A stretch of DNA of 48,813 nt from Minisyncoccota bacterium (GTDB lineage Bacteria; Patescibacteriota; Microgenomatia; PFEM01; JAFGMK01). Within the stretch, counting starts at the first letter, position 1. Each line of letters starts with the position of its first letter. Below the pieces are notes generated by a model. It saw only the letters and a program-made list of their open reading frames with translations. It was not told the DNA's origin and made no database searches. The stretch lies in assembly GCA_016927565.1 (NCBI GenBank), contig JAFGMK010000006.1, positions 101,942 through 150,754 of the forward strand, written 5' to 3'. Positions 27,797-36,906 of the stretch are shown piece after piece. Made by a program: the position numbers and the translations under genes.

Positions 27797-28250
27797 TTTT
27801 CTTTGTTACCTGGCCCCCTGCTTTCAAAATTTTTTCCGCCGCTGATCGGGAACAGGGCAAAGCTACTTTCAAACTTACTTCTAATTTTCCCCCGCCAAGA
27901 ATCTTAACCCGGCCAGTCTCTGCCTCTCCAGAAGAAACCACTCCCTTTTTCACTAAAGCTCCAAGATCAACCAAGCTGTCTTTGGGAAATAGATTCAAAA
28001 CCTCAAGATTGACTATTACCGGTTTCTCATTCAAAGATTTAAATTTTCCTTTACCCCGCCTAAAAGGCAGGCGCCTGACCAATGACTTTCTCAATTTTGT
28101 TCCGGCAAAGATCAAGCCTACTTTGCCGCGGCTCTTTTCTCCCTTGGCTCCTCTGCCGGTGGTATGGCCGCCCTTACCGGAACCATAACCCCGGCCTCGT
28201 CTTTTTTTGGCGGTTTTTTTAATTTTTATTAAATCAGTTAAATTAGCCAT
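27789..28250 (-). CDS. rplO: 50S ribosomal protein L15
   Basis: [29 protein letters not shown]. Confidence 0.96.
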   Translation of the reverse strand: MANLTDLIKIKKTAKKRRGRGYGSGKGGHTTGRGAKGEKSRGKVGLIFAGTKLRKSLVRRLPFRRGKGKFKSLNEKPVIVNLEVLNLFPKDSLVDLGALVKKGVVSSGEAETGRVKILGGGKLEVSLKVALPCSRSAAEKILKAGGQVTKKNE

Positions 28251-28265
28251 AAATCTCCCTTTTTT

Positions 28266-28775
28266 TTATTTTTTACTCTTTGCTTCTTTCTTTTTCCCTT
28301 TTGACGAAACCAGCGGAACCAGTCTCAATCTTTTAAAGGCCTCAATGGTAGCATAAACATTACTTGCCTTATTCCTAGTTCCTAAAATTTTGGAAACCAT
28401 ATTAACTATCCCGGCCGCCTCGGCAACTGCTCTGACAGCTCCGCCAGTAATCAGACCGGTGCCCGCAGGGGCCGGCTTAATCAACACCTTAGCCGCTCCT
28501 TTTTTAATCAAAACTTGATGGGGAATAGTTCCTTTTCTAAGAGGAATCTTAAAAAGATCTTTTTTGGCTTTTTTAATTCCCTTTCTGATCGCCGAAGAAA
28601 CATCCCGCGCCTTACCCAAACCAACACCAATTTTTCCTTTCTTATCACCGATTACCATCAGAACTGAAAAAGCAATCCGGTTGCCTCCCTTGGTTTTTTT
28701 AGAAACCCGATTAACCTGAATGACTTTTTCGTCAAACTCTTTTTCTTCCCTTTCTGATTCTCTTCTTAAAGCCAT
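28266..28775 (-). CDS. rpsE: 30S ribosomal protein S5
   Basis: FDEKVIQVNRVSKKTKGGNRIAFSVLMVIGDKKGKIGVGLGKA. Confidence 0.97.
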   Translation of the reverse strand: MALRRESEREEKEFDEKVIQVNRVSKKTKGGNRIAFSVLMVIGDKKGKIGVGLGKARDVSSAIRKGIKKAKKDLFKIPLRKGTIPHQVLIKKGAAKVLIKPAPAGTGLITGGAVRAVAEAAGIVNMVSKILGTRNKASNVYATIEAFKRLRLVPLVSSKGKKKEAKSKK

Positions 28776-28793
28776 CTTTCCCCTTATTAATAA

Positions 28794-29162
28794 CTAAAAA
28801 TTTAAACCGGCCTTTCTCGCTCCTTCGGCCAGGGCCTTAACTCGACCATGATAAGCAAAAGAGCCCCGGTCAAAAACTACCTGCTTAATTTCTTTTTCAA
28901 GAGCTTTTTTAGCCAAAATTTCACCCACTAACCGAGCTTGGTCCATTTTTGACTCCCGGTCCGGAGAAGCCTTCCCTTCGGGCTTATCCAATTCCCGGCT
29001 ACAAACGGCTATCAAAGTTATTCCCTTCTGATCATCAATGATTTGGGCATAAATGCTTTTATTAGAACGAAAAACCGAAAGCCGAAGCCGATTGGCGCTG
29101 TTTCGGATTTTCTTTCTGGTTCTGGCCTTTCTTCTTAAAAAGGAACGGTTATTTTTCCTCAT
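28794..29162 (-). CDS. rplR: 50S ribosomal protein L18
   Basis: [18 protein letters not shown]...[27 protein letters not shown]. Confidence 0.96.
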   Translation of the reverse strand: MRKNNRSFLRRKARTRKKIRNSANRLRLSVFRSNKSIYAQIIDDQKGITLIAVCSRELDKPEGKASPDRESKMDQARLVGEILAKKALEKEIKQVVFDRGSFAYHGRVKALAEGARKAGLNF

Positions 29163-29165
29163 ATC

Positions 29166-29756
29166 TTAAGCTCCTCCTCCGGCAGCGCCAACCTTACCGG
29201 CTTTCCCCGGTTTGGTTTTAACCACTTCACCTTGATAGCGGATTCCCTTACCTTTATAGGCATCCGGCGGCCTGATTTTTCTGATCTTAGCAGCCACATT
29301 GCCGACTAAGACCTTATCTATCCCCGAAACCACTATTTCTCTCGTATCGTTGACAGCAAATTCAATCCCTTCAGGGGGTTCAATTTCTACCTGGTGAGAA
29401 AAGCCAACCGAAAGAACCAAATTCTTATCATTTAAATTGGCCCGATAGCCTACACCCTGGATTTCAAGTCGTTTTTGCCAACCCTGGCTGACTCCGTAAA
29501 TCATATTGGCAATCAAACTCCTGCTTAAACCATGAAGTGATTTTAACATCCGGTTTTCTTCTTTCCTGGTAATAACCACTTCTTGTTGTTTAATTTCGAC
29601 CTTAATCCCCGGGTTGATTATTTGAGATAAAACACCCAAAGGACCGGCCACTGTCACTAAATTATCTTTGAGAGTGACTTTTACTTGAGAATTAATTGGA
29701 ATTGGCTTAATACCGACCCGAGACAATTTTTTCTCCTTTTTTAAAAAATGCGGCAA
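29166..29756 (-). CDS. rplF: 50S ribosomal protein L6
   Basis: SRVGIKPIPINSQVKVTLKDNLVTVAGPLG...RKIRPPDAYKGKGIRYQGE. Confidence 0.97.
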   Translation of the reverse strand: MPHFLKKEKKLSRVGIKPIPINSQVKVTLKDNLVTVAGPLGVLSQIINPGIKVEIKQQEVVITRKEENRMLKSLHGLSRSLIANMIYGVSQGWQKRLEIQGVGYRANLNDKNLVLSVGFSHQVEIEPPEGIEFAVNDTREIVVSGIDKVLVGNVAAKIRKIRPPDAYKGKGIRYQGEVVKTKPGKAGKVGAAGGGA

Positions 29757-30127
29757 ACGATCTCTCCGCCAAGATTCTTCTTTGCCGCTTTTCGATTAGT
29801 CATTAAACCCTGGCTGGTTGAAATAATCTCTATCCCCAGGCTCCGAACAGAGGACCGGATTTTTTTTGCGTTAGCATATAATCGCCGTCCGGGTTTTGAA
29901 ATTCTTTTTATCTGAGTCATTATCGGTTCTTTGTCCTTATAAACCAAAGTCAGAACAAGTTTTTTCGGCATCTCTTCCAAAATCGAAATTTTTTTAAGGT
30001 AGCCATGATGCCTTAAAATTTCGGCTAATCTTTTTTTCAGACCGGAATAATCTACCTTAACCTTTTTCCGGCCGGCCAGATAGCCGTTTCTGATTTGAGT
30101 AATCATTTCTCCAATCGGATCAGACAT
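29741..30127 (-). CDS. rpsH: 30S ribosomal protein S8
   Basis: MSDPIGEMITQIRNGYLAG...ISTSQGLMTNRKAAKKNLGGEIVCRIF. Confidence 0.97.
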   Translation of the reverse strand: MSDPIGEMITQIRNGYLAGRKKVKVDYSGLKKRLAEILRHHGYLKKISILEEMPKKLVLTLVYKDKEPIMTQIKRISKPGRRLYANAKKIRSSVRSLGIEIISTSQGLMTNRKAAKKNLGGEIVCRIF

Positions 30128-30143
30128 AGGTTTTAAACTCCTT

Positions 30144-30329
30144 TTACCAGGAGGATTTGGTTACTCCTGGCAATTCGCCTTTATTGGCTAATCTTCTGAA
30201 ACAAAGCCGGCAGAGACCAAAAAATCTTAAGAAACCCCTTGGCCGCCCACAAATAGAGCATCGATTTCGCTTTCGATTTGCGTACTTTGCCTTTTTGGTT
30301 TTTCTGACAATCTTTGATTTACTGGCCAC
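30144..30329 (-). CDS. rpsN: 30S ribosomal protein S14 type Z
   Basis: [40 protein letters not shown]. Confidence 0.97.
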   Translation of the reverse strand: MASKSKIVRKTKKAKYANRKRNRCSICGRPRGFLRFFGLCRLCFRRLANKGELPGVTKSSW

Positions 30330-30364
30330 GTTTCCTCGCTTCGCTTAGTTTTTTTAATAAAGTT

Positions 30365-30937
30365 TTATTTCCCTTTTTTTTCACTCTCTTCCTTTTTCTC
30401 AAATGGCATTCCCAATTCTTCAAATAACAACCGCGCCTTATCATCCGATCCGGCTGAGGTTACCAGAGTAATCTCCAGGCCCCTGACCTTGTCAATTTTA
30501 TCATAATCGGCCTCAGGAAAAGTTATCTGCTCCTTCAGGCCCAAGCTATAATTACCCCGGCCATCAAAACCTTTAAAAGAAAGGCCCTGGAAATCTCTCA
30601 AGCGGGGCAAAACAATCCGAATCAACTTTTCCAAAAAATCAAACATTCGTTCTCTTCTCAGGGTAACCATCAAACCGATCGGCATTCCTTCTCTTAACTT
30701 AAAAGTTGAAATGGAAACCCGGGCCTTGGTCACTTTTGGCTTTTGGCCGGTGATCAAAGTCAGTATTAAAGCCACTTTTTCAATCACAGTCTTATCAGCT
30801 ACTGCCTCTCCCAAGCCGACATTGACTACTATTTTTTCAATTCGAGGCGCAGCCAAAGGATTAGTCAGCCCCAGCTTCTTAACCAAAGAGCCAACAACTT
30901 TTTCCTGATAGTATTTTCTCAAATTATTTGTTGACAT
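30365..30937 (-). CDS. rplE: 50S ribosomal protein L5
   Basis: Start MSTNNLRKYYQEKVV preferred; GLTNPLAAPRIEKIVVNVGLGEAV, LPRLRDFQGLSFKGFDGRGNYSLGLKEQ. Confidence 0.97.
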   Translation of the reverse strand: MSTNNLRKYYQEKVVGSLVKKLGLTNPLAAPRIEKIVVNVGLGEAVADKTVIEKVALILTLITGQKPKVTKARVSISTFKLREGMPIGLMVTLRRERMFDFLEKLIRIVLPRLRDFQGLSFKGFDGRGNYSLGLKEQITFPEADYDKIDKVRGLEITLVTSAGSDDKARLLFEELGMPFEKKEESEKKGK

Positions 30938-31230
30938 TTCCGGCAAATCCTTACTTTTTTTGTCCCTGAAGACTGCCAACCAACTCGAGTTGGCCGGTTG
31001 CAGCGGGGGCAAATCAAAGCCACTTTCGAGATCGGCAATGGCTTAGAAATTTTAACTCTCCCTCCGGGTTTTCCTTCTCCTTGAGATTTGACATGCTTAA
31101 CTACCAGATTCATTCCCTGAACCAAGACCAAACCGCGACGGCGATAAACCTTTTCTATCTTTCCCTTTTTACCCCGATCCTTACCCAGCAAAACCTGAAT
31201 TTGATCATTCTTTTTAAGTTTACTTTTCAT
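30919..31230 (-). CDS. rplX: 50S ribosomal protein L24
   Basis: KKNDQIQVLLGKDRGKKGKIEKVYRRRGLVLVQGMNLVVKHVK. Confidence 0.96.
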   Translation of the reverse strand: MKSKLKKNDQIQVLLGKDRGKKGKIEKVYRRRGLVLVQGMNLVVKHVKSQGEGKPGGRVKISKPLPISKVALICPRCNRPTRVGWQSSGTKKVRICRKCQQII

Positions 31231-31232
31231 TT

Positions 31233-31601
31233 TTAAATAATCTCGGCTGCCAGAGAGGCGATTTTGGCATATCCTGCCTCTTTAATTTCCCGGGCAATCG
31301 GCCCGAAAATTCTGGTTCCCCGAGGGTTGCCTTCTTTATCAATAACTACCGCCGCATTATCATCAAAGCGGACGTAACTTCCGTCTTTTCTTTTAGTTTC
31401 TTTCCTACATCTAACTACTAACGCTCGGACGACCTCCGCGTCCTTAACTACTCCCTGAGAATCAACCTGGTCAACTACAGCGGTTATTATATCACCAAGA
31501 TGCCCGAAACGGCGCCTCGAACCGCCATGAACATGAATTACTACCAGTCTTTTAGCTCCGGAGTTATCGGCTGGTTTTAAAATTGATCTAAGCTGAATCA
31601 T
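31233..31601 (-). CDS. rplN: 50S ribosomal protein L14
   Basis: MIQLRSILKPADNSGAKRLVVIHVHGG...VRFDDNAAVVIDKEGNPRGTRIFGPIARE. Confidence 0.98.
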   Translation of the reverse strand: MIQLRSILKPADNSGAKRLVVIHVHGGSRRRFGHLGDIITAVVDQVDSQGVVKDAEVVRALVVRCRKETKRKDGSYVRFDDNAAVVIDKEGNPRGTRIFGPIAREIKEAGYAKIASLAAEII

Positions 31602-31607
31602 GTTGCC

Positions 31608-31874
31608 TCATTTTGTTTTTTTAACTGCTTTTTTTTCCTTTTTCTTTCCCCCTACTTTCTCCACTACCTGCCATTTTTTTGTCTTTGAAATCGGCCGGGA
31701 CGGGATTATTCTGACCAAATCCTCCAAAGCAACTCCCAATTCGTCGTGAACCTGATATTTCTTTTTTATTTTCATTATTTTTTGGTAAAAAGGGTGGCGC
31801 CTTTTTCTTTCCACCAAAACAGTAACTGTTTTTTTATTTTTGGCAGAAACCACCTTGCCGGTTAAACTTTTCAT
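31608..31874 (-). CDS. rpsQ: 30S ribosomal protein S17
   Basis: LTGKVVSAKNKKTVTVLVERKRRHPFYQKIM. Confidence 0.95.
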   Translation of the reverse strand: MKSLTGKVVSAKNKKTVTVLVERKRRHPFYQKIMKIKKKYQVHDELGVALEDLVRIIPSRPISKTKKWQVVEKVGGKKKEKKAVKKTK

Positions 31875-32068
31875 AATTTTCCTTTATTAAGAATGGTTTT
31901 TATTCTCGCCAGATTATGCCTCTCCCTACTGAGTCGATGAAGGTCTTTCTCTTTTCCGGATTTCATTCTGTTTCTGATTTCTACTAACTCTTTGGTTTTG
32001 GTTTTCAGCATTTCAGTCAGTTCTTTGCTTGTTTTTTGGACTAATTGCTCCAGCTGTTTCTTTTTCAT
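31871..32068 (-). CDS. rpmC: 50S ribosomal protein L29
   Basis: ELVEIRNRMKSGKEKDLHRLSRERHNLARIKTIL. Confidence 0.94.
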   Translation of the reverse strand: MKKKQLEQLVQKTSKELTEMLKTKTKELVEIRNRMKSGKEKDLHRLSRERHNLARIKTILNKGKL

Positions 32069-32076
32069 TAAACCTC

Positions 32077-32484
32077 CTATTGTCTGGCCACTACTTTCGT
32101 CTTAAAGGATAACTTGGCCGCGGCCAGGCGCATTGCCTTAACCGCCAGTTCTTTTTCTATTCCTGCCACTTCGAAAATAATCTTACCCGGCCTGATAACT
32201 ACCACATAGCCGGCGATGTCTCCTTTGCCCGAACCCATTTTAGCTCCGGATGATTTGCTGGTCACCGGCTTATCTGGGAAAACTCTAATCCAAACCTTGC
32301 CGGCTCTTTTAGTCACATGAGTAATCGCTCGACGGGCCGCCTCAATTTGACGGGCTGTCATCCAGCCCCTCCCGAGACTTTTTAGGCCAAATTCGCCAAA
32401 GGCCAAATTGACCCCTCTGTCTCTGATCCCCTTCATTGAACCTCTGAAATGCTTCCGATATTTACTTTTACCTGGCTGCAACAT
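32077..32484 (-). CDS. rplP: 50S ribosomal protein L16
   Basis: MLQPGKSKYRKHFRG...WMTARQIEAARRAITHVTKRAGKVWIRVFPDKPVTSKSSGAKMGSGKGD. Confidence 0.98.
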   Translation of the reverse strand: MLQPGKSKYRKHFRGSMKGIRDRGVNLAFGEFGLKSLGRGWMTARQIEAARRAITHVTKRAGKVWIRVFPDKPVTSKSSGAKMGSGKGDIAGYVVVIRPGKIIFEVAGIEKELAVKAMRLAAAKLSFKTKVVARQ

Positions 32485-32485
32485 A

Positions 32486-33124
32486 TTATTCTCCGGTGTA
32501 AATCCAAACTTTTACTCCGATATAACCAAATTTCGTTAAAGCCGGTTCCTGATCGTAGTCAATGTTAGCCCGGAGGGTTTGTAAGGGAACTTTTCCTTTT
32601 CCAAATTTTTCCGTCCGGCTGATTTCGGCGCCGCCAATCCGGCCGGAAAGAACAATTTTCACACCCTTAGCTCCAGCCGCCATTACCCTCTCCATCACTT
32701 TAGCAATCACCCGACGATGAGGAAAACGACGTTTTAACTGCTCGACAATCTGAGTCGCTATTAAATGAGCTGAGAGATCGGGACTTTTAACTTCTACTAC
32801 ATCCAGGTTTAAATTTTTTTCTGGCTCAGGAACAATTACTAATTTCTCCAGCTCTTTTTTAAGATCTTCCAGTGCTGCCCCTCCCCGGCCAATTACTACT
32901 CCGGGCCGGGAAACATGTAAAACAATGCTGACTTTATTGATTGATCTCTTAATTTCAACCGCAACAATCCCGGCCAATTTTAACTTCTCCATTAAAAAAC
33001 CTCTGACTTTAATGTCACCCCGGAGGTTTTTCCGATAAGCTTTAGACCGCGCAGCAAACCACGAAGAACTCCAACCAACTCCCTGACCTATCCTGAAAGC
33101 TATTGGATTAACTTTGTGCCCCAT
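32486..33124 (-). CDS. rpsC: 30S ribosomal protein S3
   Basis: MGHKVNPIAFRIG; KH domain VSRPGVVIGRGGAALEDLKKEL; GRIGGAEISRTE. Confidence 0.98.
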   Translation of the reverse strand: MGHKVNPIAFRIGQGVGWSSSWFAARSKAYRKNLRGDIKVRGFLMEKLKLAGIVAVEIKRSINKVSIVLHVSRPGVVIGRGGAALEDLKKELEKLVIVPEPEKNLNLDVVEVKSPDLSAHLIATQIVEQLKRRFPHRRVIAKVMERVMAAGAKGVKIVLSGRIGGAEISRTEKFGKGKVPLQTLRANIDYDQEPALTKFGYIGVKVWIYTGE

Positions 33125-33169
33125 ATTTTCTTACTCCGTGGTTCACCCAAAATTAAAAATAATAAATTT

Positions 33170-33637
33170 CTATTTTTTATCTTTACTAATGCCGGACTTG
33201 CCCTTCCGGTTTCTAATTCTTGCTACCAAACCGGTTTTTGCCTGTGATTGGTTATTTTTTTTAGACTGTTTAGTTTTTTTTGCCTCAGCCTTAATTCCCT
33301 CTTTTCCCTCTCCCTCCAGAACAACCCTTAAATGACTCGTTCTTTTTAAAATCGTCCGCGCTCTGCCCCGGCTGACCGCCCGCCATCTTTTAAGCGTCGG
33401 CCCCTTGTTTACCTGAATTTCTTTGATTTTTAAGTCGGTTTCCTTTAAACCAAAATTGTTAACGGCGTTCGCTGAGGCCTGTTTTAAGGTCAATAAGATT
33501 GGCCGGGCCGCTCTTTTGTCTAAATTTTCCAAAACCAATTTTGCCCGGGCCAAGTCTAAAGAGGCCACTGTTTTAGTCACCAGACGCATTTTCCTGGGAC
33601 TCATTCGAATAAACTTTGATTTGGCAATTATTTCCAT
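33170..33637 (-). CDS. rplV: 50S ribosomal protein L22 with extended basic C-terminus
   Basis: AKSKFIRMSPRKMRLV...NNFGLKETDLKIKEIQVNKGPTLKRWRAVSRGRARTILKRTSHLRVVL. Confidence 0.96.
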   Translation of the reverse strand: MEIIAKSKFIRMSPRKMRLVTKTVASLDLARAKLVLENLDKRAARPILLTLKQASANAVNNFGLKETDLKIKEIQVNKGPTLKRWRAVSRGRARTILKRTSHLRVVLEGEGKEGIKAEAKKTKQSKKNNQSQAKTGLVARIRNRKGKSGISKDKK

Positions 33638-33692
33638 CGATTAAATTCTAAATTGCAATTTCTTATTCTAATCTTCTGATTTTTAAATTATC

Positions 33693-33977
33693 TTAAGTTT
33701 TAGTTATTACTCTCTTTACTACCCGACCGTGGCCCCTGAAAGTCCGGGTCGGGGCAAATTCGCCCAAGCGATGACCAACCATTGCTTCAGTAATAAAGAC
33801 ATCAATGAAAATCCGTCCATTATGGACTTGAAAAGTTTGACCCACGAACTCGGGCGGAATCTGGCTTGCCCTGGCCCAAGTCTTGATCGGCTCTTTTTTT
33901 CCGCTTGCTTTTTGCAACGTCACTTTCTTAAAAAGCTTGGCATCTATATATGGTCCTTTTTTACTGCTTCTGGCCAT
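33693..33977 (-). CDS. rpsS: 30S ribosomal protein S19
   Basis: [19 protein letters not shown]...[27 protein letters not shown]. Confidence 0.98.
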   Translation of the reverse strand: MARSSKKGPYIDAKLFKKVTLQKASGKKEPIKTWARASQIPPEFVGQTFQVHNGRIFIDVFITEAMVGHRLGEFAPTRTFRGHGRVVKRVITKT

Positions 33978-34005
33978 TTTTCCTTCCCTTTTACAAAAAG
34001 ATTTT

Positions 34006-34845
34006 CTACTTTTTTCGGCTAATAATCAATTTATCCGAGTATTTTTTTCTTTTTCTGGTTTTTTTTCCCAAAGTTTTTTTTCCCCAAGGGCTTTTCGGTG
34101 AAGGCATTCCGATACCGGAACGGCCTTCGCCGCCACCATGAGGGTGAGATCCGGGATGCATTGCTACCCCGCGGACTGATGGCCGCCAGCCCATCCGGCG
34201 GCGGCGACCAGCCTTACCCAGAGTCCGAAGCTTGGCTTCTTGATTTCCGACTTGACCGATAGTAGCATAACATTCCGGTAAAAATCTTTTTCTTTCTCCG
34301 GAGGGCAATTTTAAAATCATCCATTTTTCTTCTCTGCCTAAAATGACAACTCCGTTACCTGCTCCCCGGGCAACTTGTCCGCCTTTTCCCGGCCTGATTT
34401 CGACATTGTGAACAACCGTCCCTATCGGAATTCTCGCTAACGGCAAAGCATGGCCGACTTTCAGCTCAGCCTTCTCTCCGGCCATTACTTCAGCCCCCAC
34501 CCTCAAACCATCGGGAGCCAAGATATAAGCGCGAGCGCCATCCTGATAAAGCAAATGAGCCAGATGGGCATTCCGATTCGGGTCATATTCCAAAGCAATC
34601 ACTTTAGCAGAGATATTACTCTTTTCCCTCCTCAAAAAATCAACCTTTCTTAAAAGACGTTTATGGCCGCCGCCCCGATGGCGGATAGTAACTTGACCGG
34701 CCGCGTTTCTGCCGCCTCTTTTCTTCAAAGTTTTGACCAGTTTTTTAACCGGTCTTGCTTTAGCCAGAAAACGATTGTCAGAAAATAAAGCAAACCTTCG
34801 ACCGGGCGTAGTTGGTTTTTGTTTTTTAAAAGCCATTTTATTCAC
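34006..34845 (-). CDS. rplB: 50S ribosomal protein L2
   Basis: [26 protein letters not shown]...[33 protein letters not shown]. Confidence 0.98.
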   Translation of the reverse strand: MNKMAFKKQKPTTPGRRFALFSDNRFLAKARPVKKLVKTLKKRGGRNAAGQVTIRHRGGGHKRLLRKVDFLRREKSNISAKVIALEYDPNRNAHLAHLLYQDGARAYILAPDGLRVGAEVMAGEKAELKVGHALPLARIPIGTVVHNVEIRPGKGGQVARGAGNGVVILGREEKWMILKLPSGERKRFLPECYATIGQVGNQEAKLRTLGKAGRRRRMGWRPSVRGVAMHPGSHPHGGGEGRSGIGMPSPKSPWGKKTLGKKTRKRKKYSDKLIISRKK

Positions 34846-35131
34846 TCATCTCAAACAAATCAATTTTCTCCCCTTCTTTTAAAGACACTATCGCCTTCTT
34901 CCAATCAGAGAGAGTTGTTTGGCGTTGATACTTTTTGACCCTTTTGATTTTTCCTTTAAATTTCATCGTCCGGATTTTCAAAGGATGAACCTGAAAAAAA
35001 TCTTTTAGGGCTTTTTTAATCTCTGACTTAGTAGCTCTTCTGTCAACCATAAAAACATACTGACCGCCGCTTGCTTGGCGCATCGACTTTTCGGTGATAA
35101 CCGGCCGTTTAATTACGTCTCTCAGGTTCAT
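34838..35131 (-). CDS. rplW: 50S ribosomal protein L23
   Basis: VIKRPVITEKSMRQASGGQYVFMVDRRATKSEIKKALKDFF. Confidence 0.97.
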   Translation of the reverse strand: MNLRDVIKRPVITEKSMRQASGGQYVFMVDRRATKSEIKKALKDFFQVHPLKIRTMKFKGKIKRVKKYQRQTTLSDWKKAIVSLKEGEKIDLFEMSE

Positions 35132-35769
35132 TTTTTAGATTTTAAAAAGGTTTCCTCCAAAATTTTAATACTTTCAGGCAGAAAAATCAGTTTGCCGCCA
35201 TACAAAACCCGATAGGGATTCAGAAGTTTGACTTGAATTAACCGTACTCTTGCCAGATTACCGGTTGCCCGATGTAAATTTTCGAAACCGGGCGGTACAG
35301 CAATCAGAATTTTTTTTGCTTCCGGGATCAGTTTATCAAAAAAGGTTGCTGCTGTTTTTGTTTTCGGTTCAATTTTTTCAAGACCCTCAACCACCATTAT
35401 TCCGCCCGCCTTTAGACGGCCGGTAAGAACTGAAAAAAGCGCCTTGCGTTTCATTTTTCGGTTTAATACCAGCTGGTAATTTTCCCGACCGGTCGGCCCA
35501 TGCGCTACTCCGCCGCCCACAAAAATCGGAGCATATTGATCACCGTGTCGAGCCCGACCGGTGCCCTTCTGCCGCCAAATCTTCTTACCTGACCCCCTGA
35601 CTTCACCTCTGGTTTTTACCTTAGCCCCCGATCTTCTTTGATTAGCCCGGTAAACCCGGACTGCCCGGGCTACAAGATCAGGATTGATTTTGGCATTAAA
35701 AATCTTCTCCGGAAGAGAAATCTGCCTTGTTTTTTCCCCGTTGGTATTATAAACGTCAATTTTTATCAT
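35128..35769 (-). CDS. rplD: 50S ribosomal protein L4
   Basis: GEVRGSGKKIWRQKGTGRARHGDQYAPIFVGGGVAHGP. Confidence 0.97.
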   Translation of the reverse strand: MIKIDVYNTNGEKTRQISLPEKIFNAKINPDLVARAVRVYRANQRRSGAKVKTRGEVRGSGKKIWRQKGTGRARHGDQYAPIFVGGGVAHGPTGRENYQLVLNRKMKRKALFSVLTGRLKAGGIMVVEGLEKIEPKTKTAATFFDKLIPEAKKILIAVPPGFENLHRATGNLARVRLIQVKLLNPYRVLYGGKLIFLPESIKILEETFLKSKK

Positions 35770-36515
35770 TTCTCCAAAACCTCATCTTTGCCTGAAATTT
35801 CTTTTCCTTCAACCTCAGCCTGAGAATTTTCGCCAATTTCCAGGGCTTGGCCCAATTCCAAAAGATCGGTTACCCTTTTCACCCGGCCAATCTTTTTTAC
35901 TTGTAAAAAACATCCTCTAAAACCGGGAACTAGGCCGGAAACTAATAAAAAACCATCTTCGTCATTAATTGCTAAGACTTCCAGATTTTTAATCGTTACT
36001 CTTGCCTGACCTGAATGGCCGGCCATTTTCTTACCCTTAAAAACCCGTCCCGGCGTTGTTGTTTGCCCAATTGATCCCGGCGATCTCGGCCGGTCTGATT
36101 GGCCGTGAGTTCTGGGACCGCCGGCGAAACCCCATCTTTTCATTACTCCGGTAAAACCTTTTCCCTTTGAATAACCGGTTACTTTGACCAGATCACCGGC
36201 CTTTAAAATTTCAGTCGCTTTAATTTCCTGACCTTTTTTGAAAACATCGCCATCATCAACTCTAACTTCCCGAAAATATAAAGGAGCCTGTTTAATCCCG
36301 GCTCCCTTTAAACATTTCTGCTGCGGTTGGTTCAATCGACGCAACCGCCCTTCGCCAATACCAACTTGGACGGCCTGATAACCGTCCTTATCCTGACTTT
36401 TAATCTGGGTAATCACAAGAGGAAAAAACTTAATCTTCGTAGCCGGAATAAAAGCCCCGTCCCGAGTAAAATAACGCTGCGATCCTAATTTAGTTCCAAA
36501 AACAGTGTTTATCAT
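35766..36515 (-). CDS. rplC: 50S ribosomal protein L3 with acidic C-terminal extension
   Basis: VTGYSKGKGFTGVMKRWGFAGGPRTHGQSDRPRSPGSIGQTTTPGRVFKGKKMAGH. Confidence 0.97.
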   Translation of the reverse strand: MINTVFGTKLGSQRYFTRDGAFIPATKIKFFPLVITQIKSQDKDGYQAVQVGIGEGRLRRLNQPQQKCLKGAGIKQAPLYFREVRVDDGDVFKKGQEIKATEILKAGDLVKVTGYSKGKGFTGVMKRWGFAGGPRTHGQSDRPRSPGSIGQTTTPGRVFKGKKMAGHSGQARVTIKNLEVLAINDEDGFLLVSGLVPGFRGCFLQVKKIGRVKRVTDLLELGQALEIGENSQAEVEGKEISGKDEVLEK

Positions 36516-36533
36516 AATCTTTTATCAGACACT

Positions 36534-36556
36534 AAAAAAAGTGCCGGAGGCACCTT
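36534..36556 (-). terminator. Terminator-like hairpin in rplC leader (candidate attenuator)
   Basis: Minus strand GTGCC-TCC-GGCAC-TTTTTTT, about 20 nt before the rplC start codon. Confidence 0.7.
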
Positions 36557-36636
36557 CTTTTTCCAAAAAAGCGCTTCGCTTTGTAAGATTTCGTCTTAAG
36601 TGAACAAAGCTTTCACCTCCATATTTGGTTGCCGAG

Positions 36637-36665
36637 ATTATACAATTTTTTTTTCCTTCGTGCAA
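36637..36665 (-). promoter_or_regulatory. Promoter of rplC operon
   Basis: TTGCAC-17-TATAAT on the minus strand. Confidence 0.75.
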
Positions 36666-36734
36666 GTTTCTTTCTAAGCTGAATTCAGACATTTTCTCAA
36701 ATCGGCAAAGGAAGGACGAATAGCTCGCAATGTT

Positions 36735-36763
36735 TTGACAAATCTGCCGCGACATGGTATACT
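36735..36763 (+). promoter_or_regulatory. Strong plus-strand promoter, divergent from the rplC promoter
   Basis: TTGACA-17-TATACT, with TGG preceding the -10. Confidence 0.75.
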
Positions 36764-36790
36764 ATAATTGTTCTTGCAAGAGCACTAGTG

Positions 36791-36831
36791 ACCTAACTGG
36801 TCGCTTTTTAGAGCCCCTTCGGGGGCTCATC
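36791..36831 (+). terminator. Two consecutive hairpins about 20-60 nt after the plus promoter
   Basis: AGTGACC-TAACT-GGTCGCT-TTTT and GAGCCCC-TTC-GGGGGCTC. Confidence 0.55.
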
Positions 36832-36906
36832 CTTTTCTTAGGGAAAAATTCACCCCCGCTGTCAATCACCCCACTTTTAGGTGTAAATGGTTAAATGTGG
36901 TTAAAT

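Noticed and set aside
36525-36755. 76-aa minus ORF upstream of rplC
   Set aside because: It spans the predicted promoter and terminator hairpin, so it is better explained as the untranslated leader.
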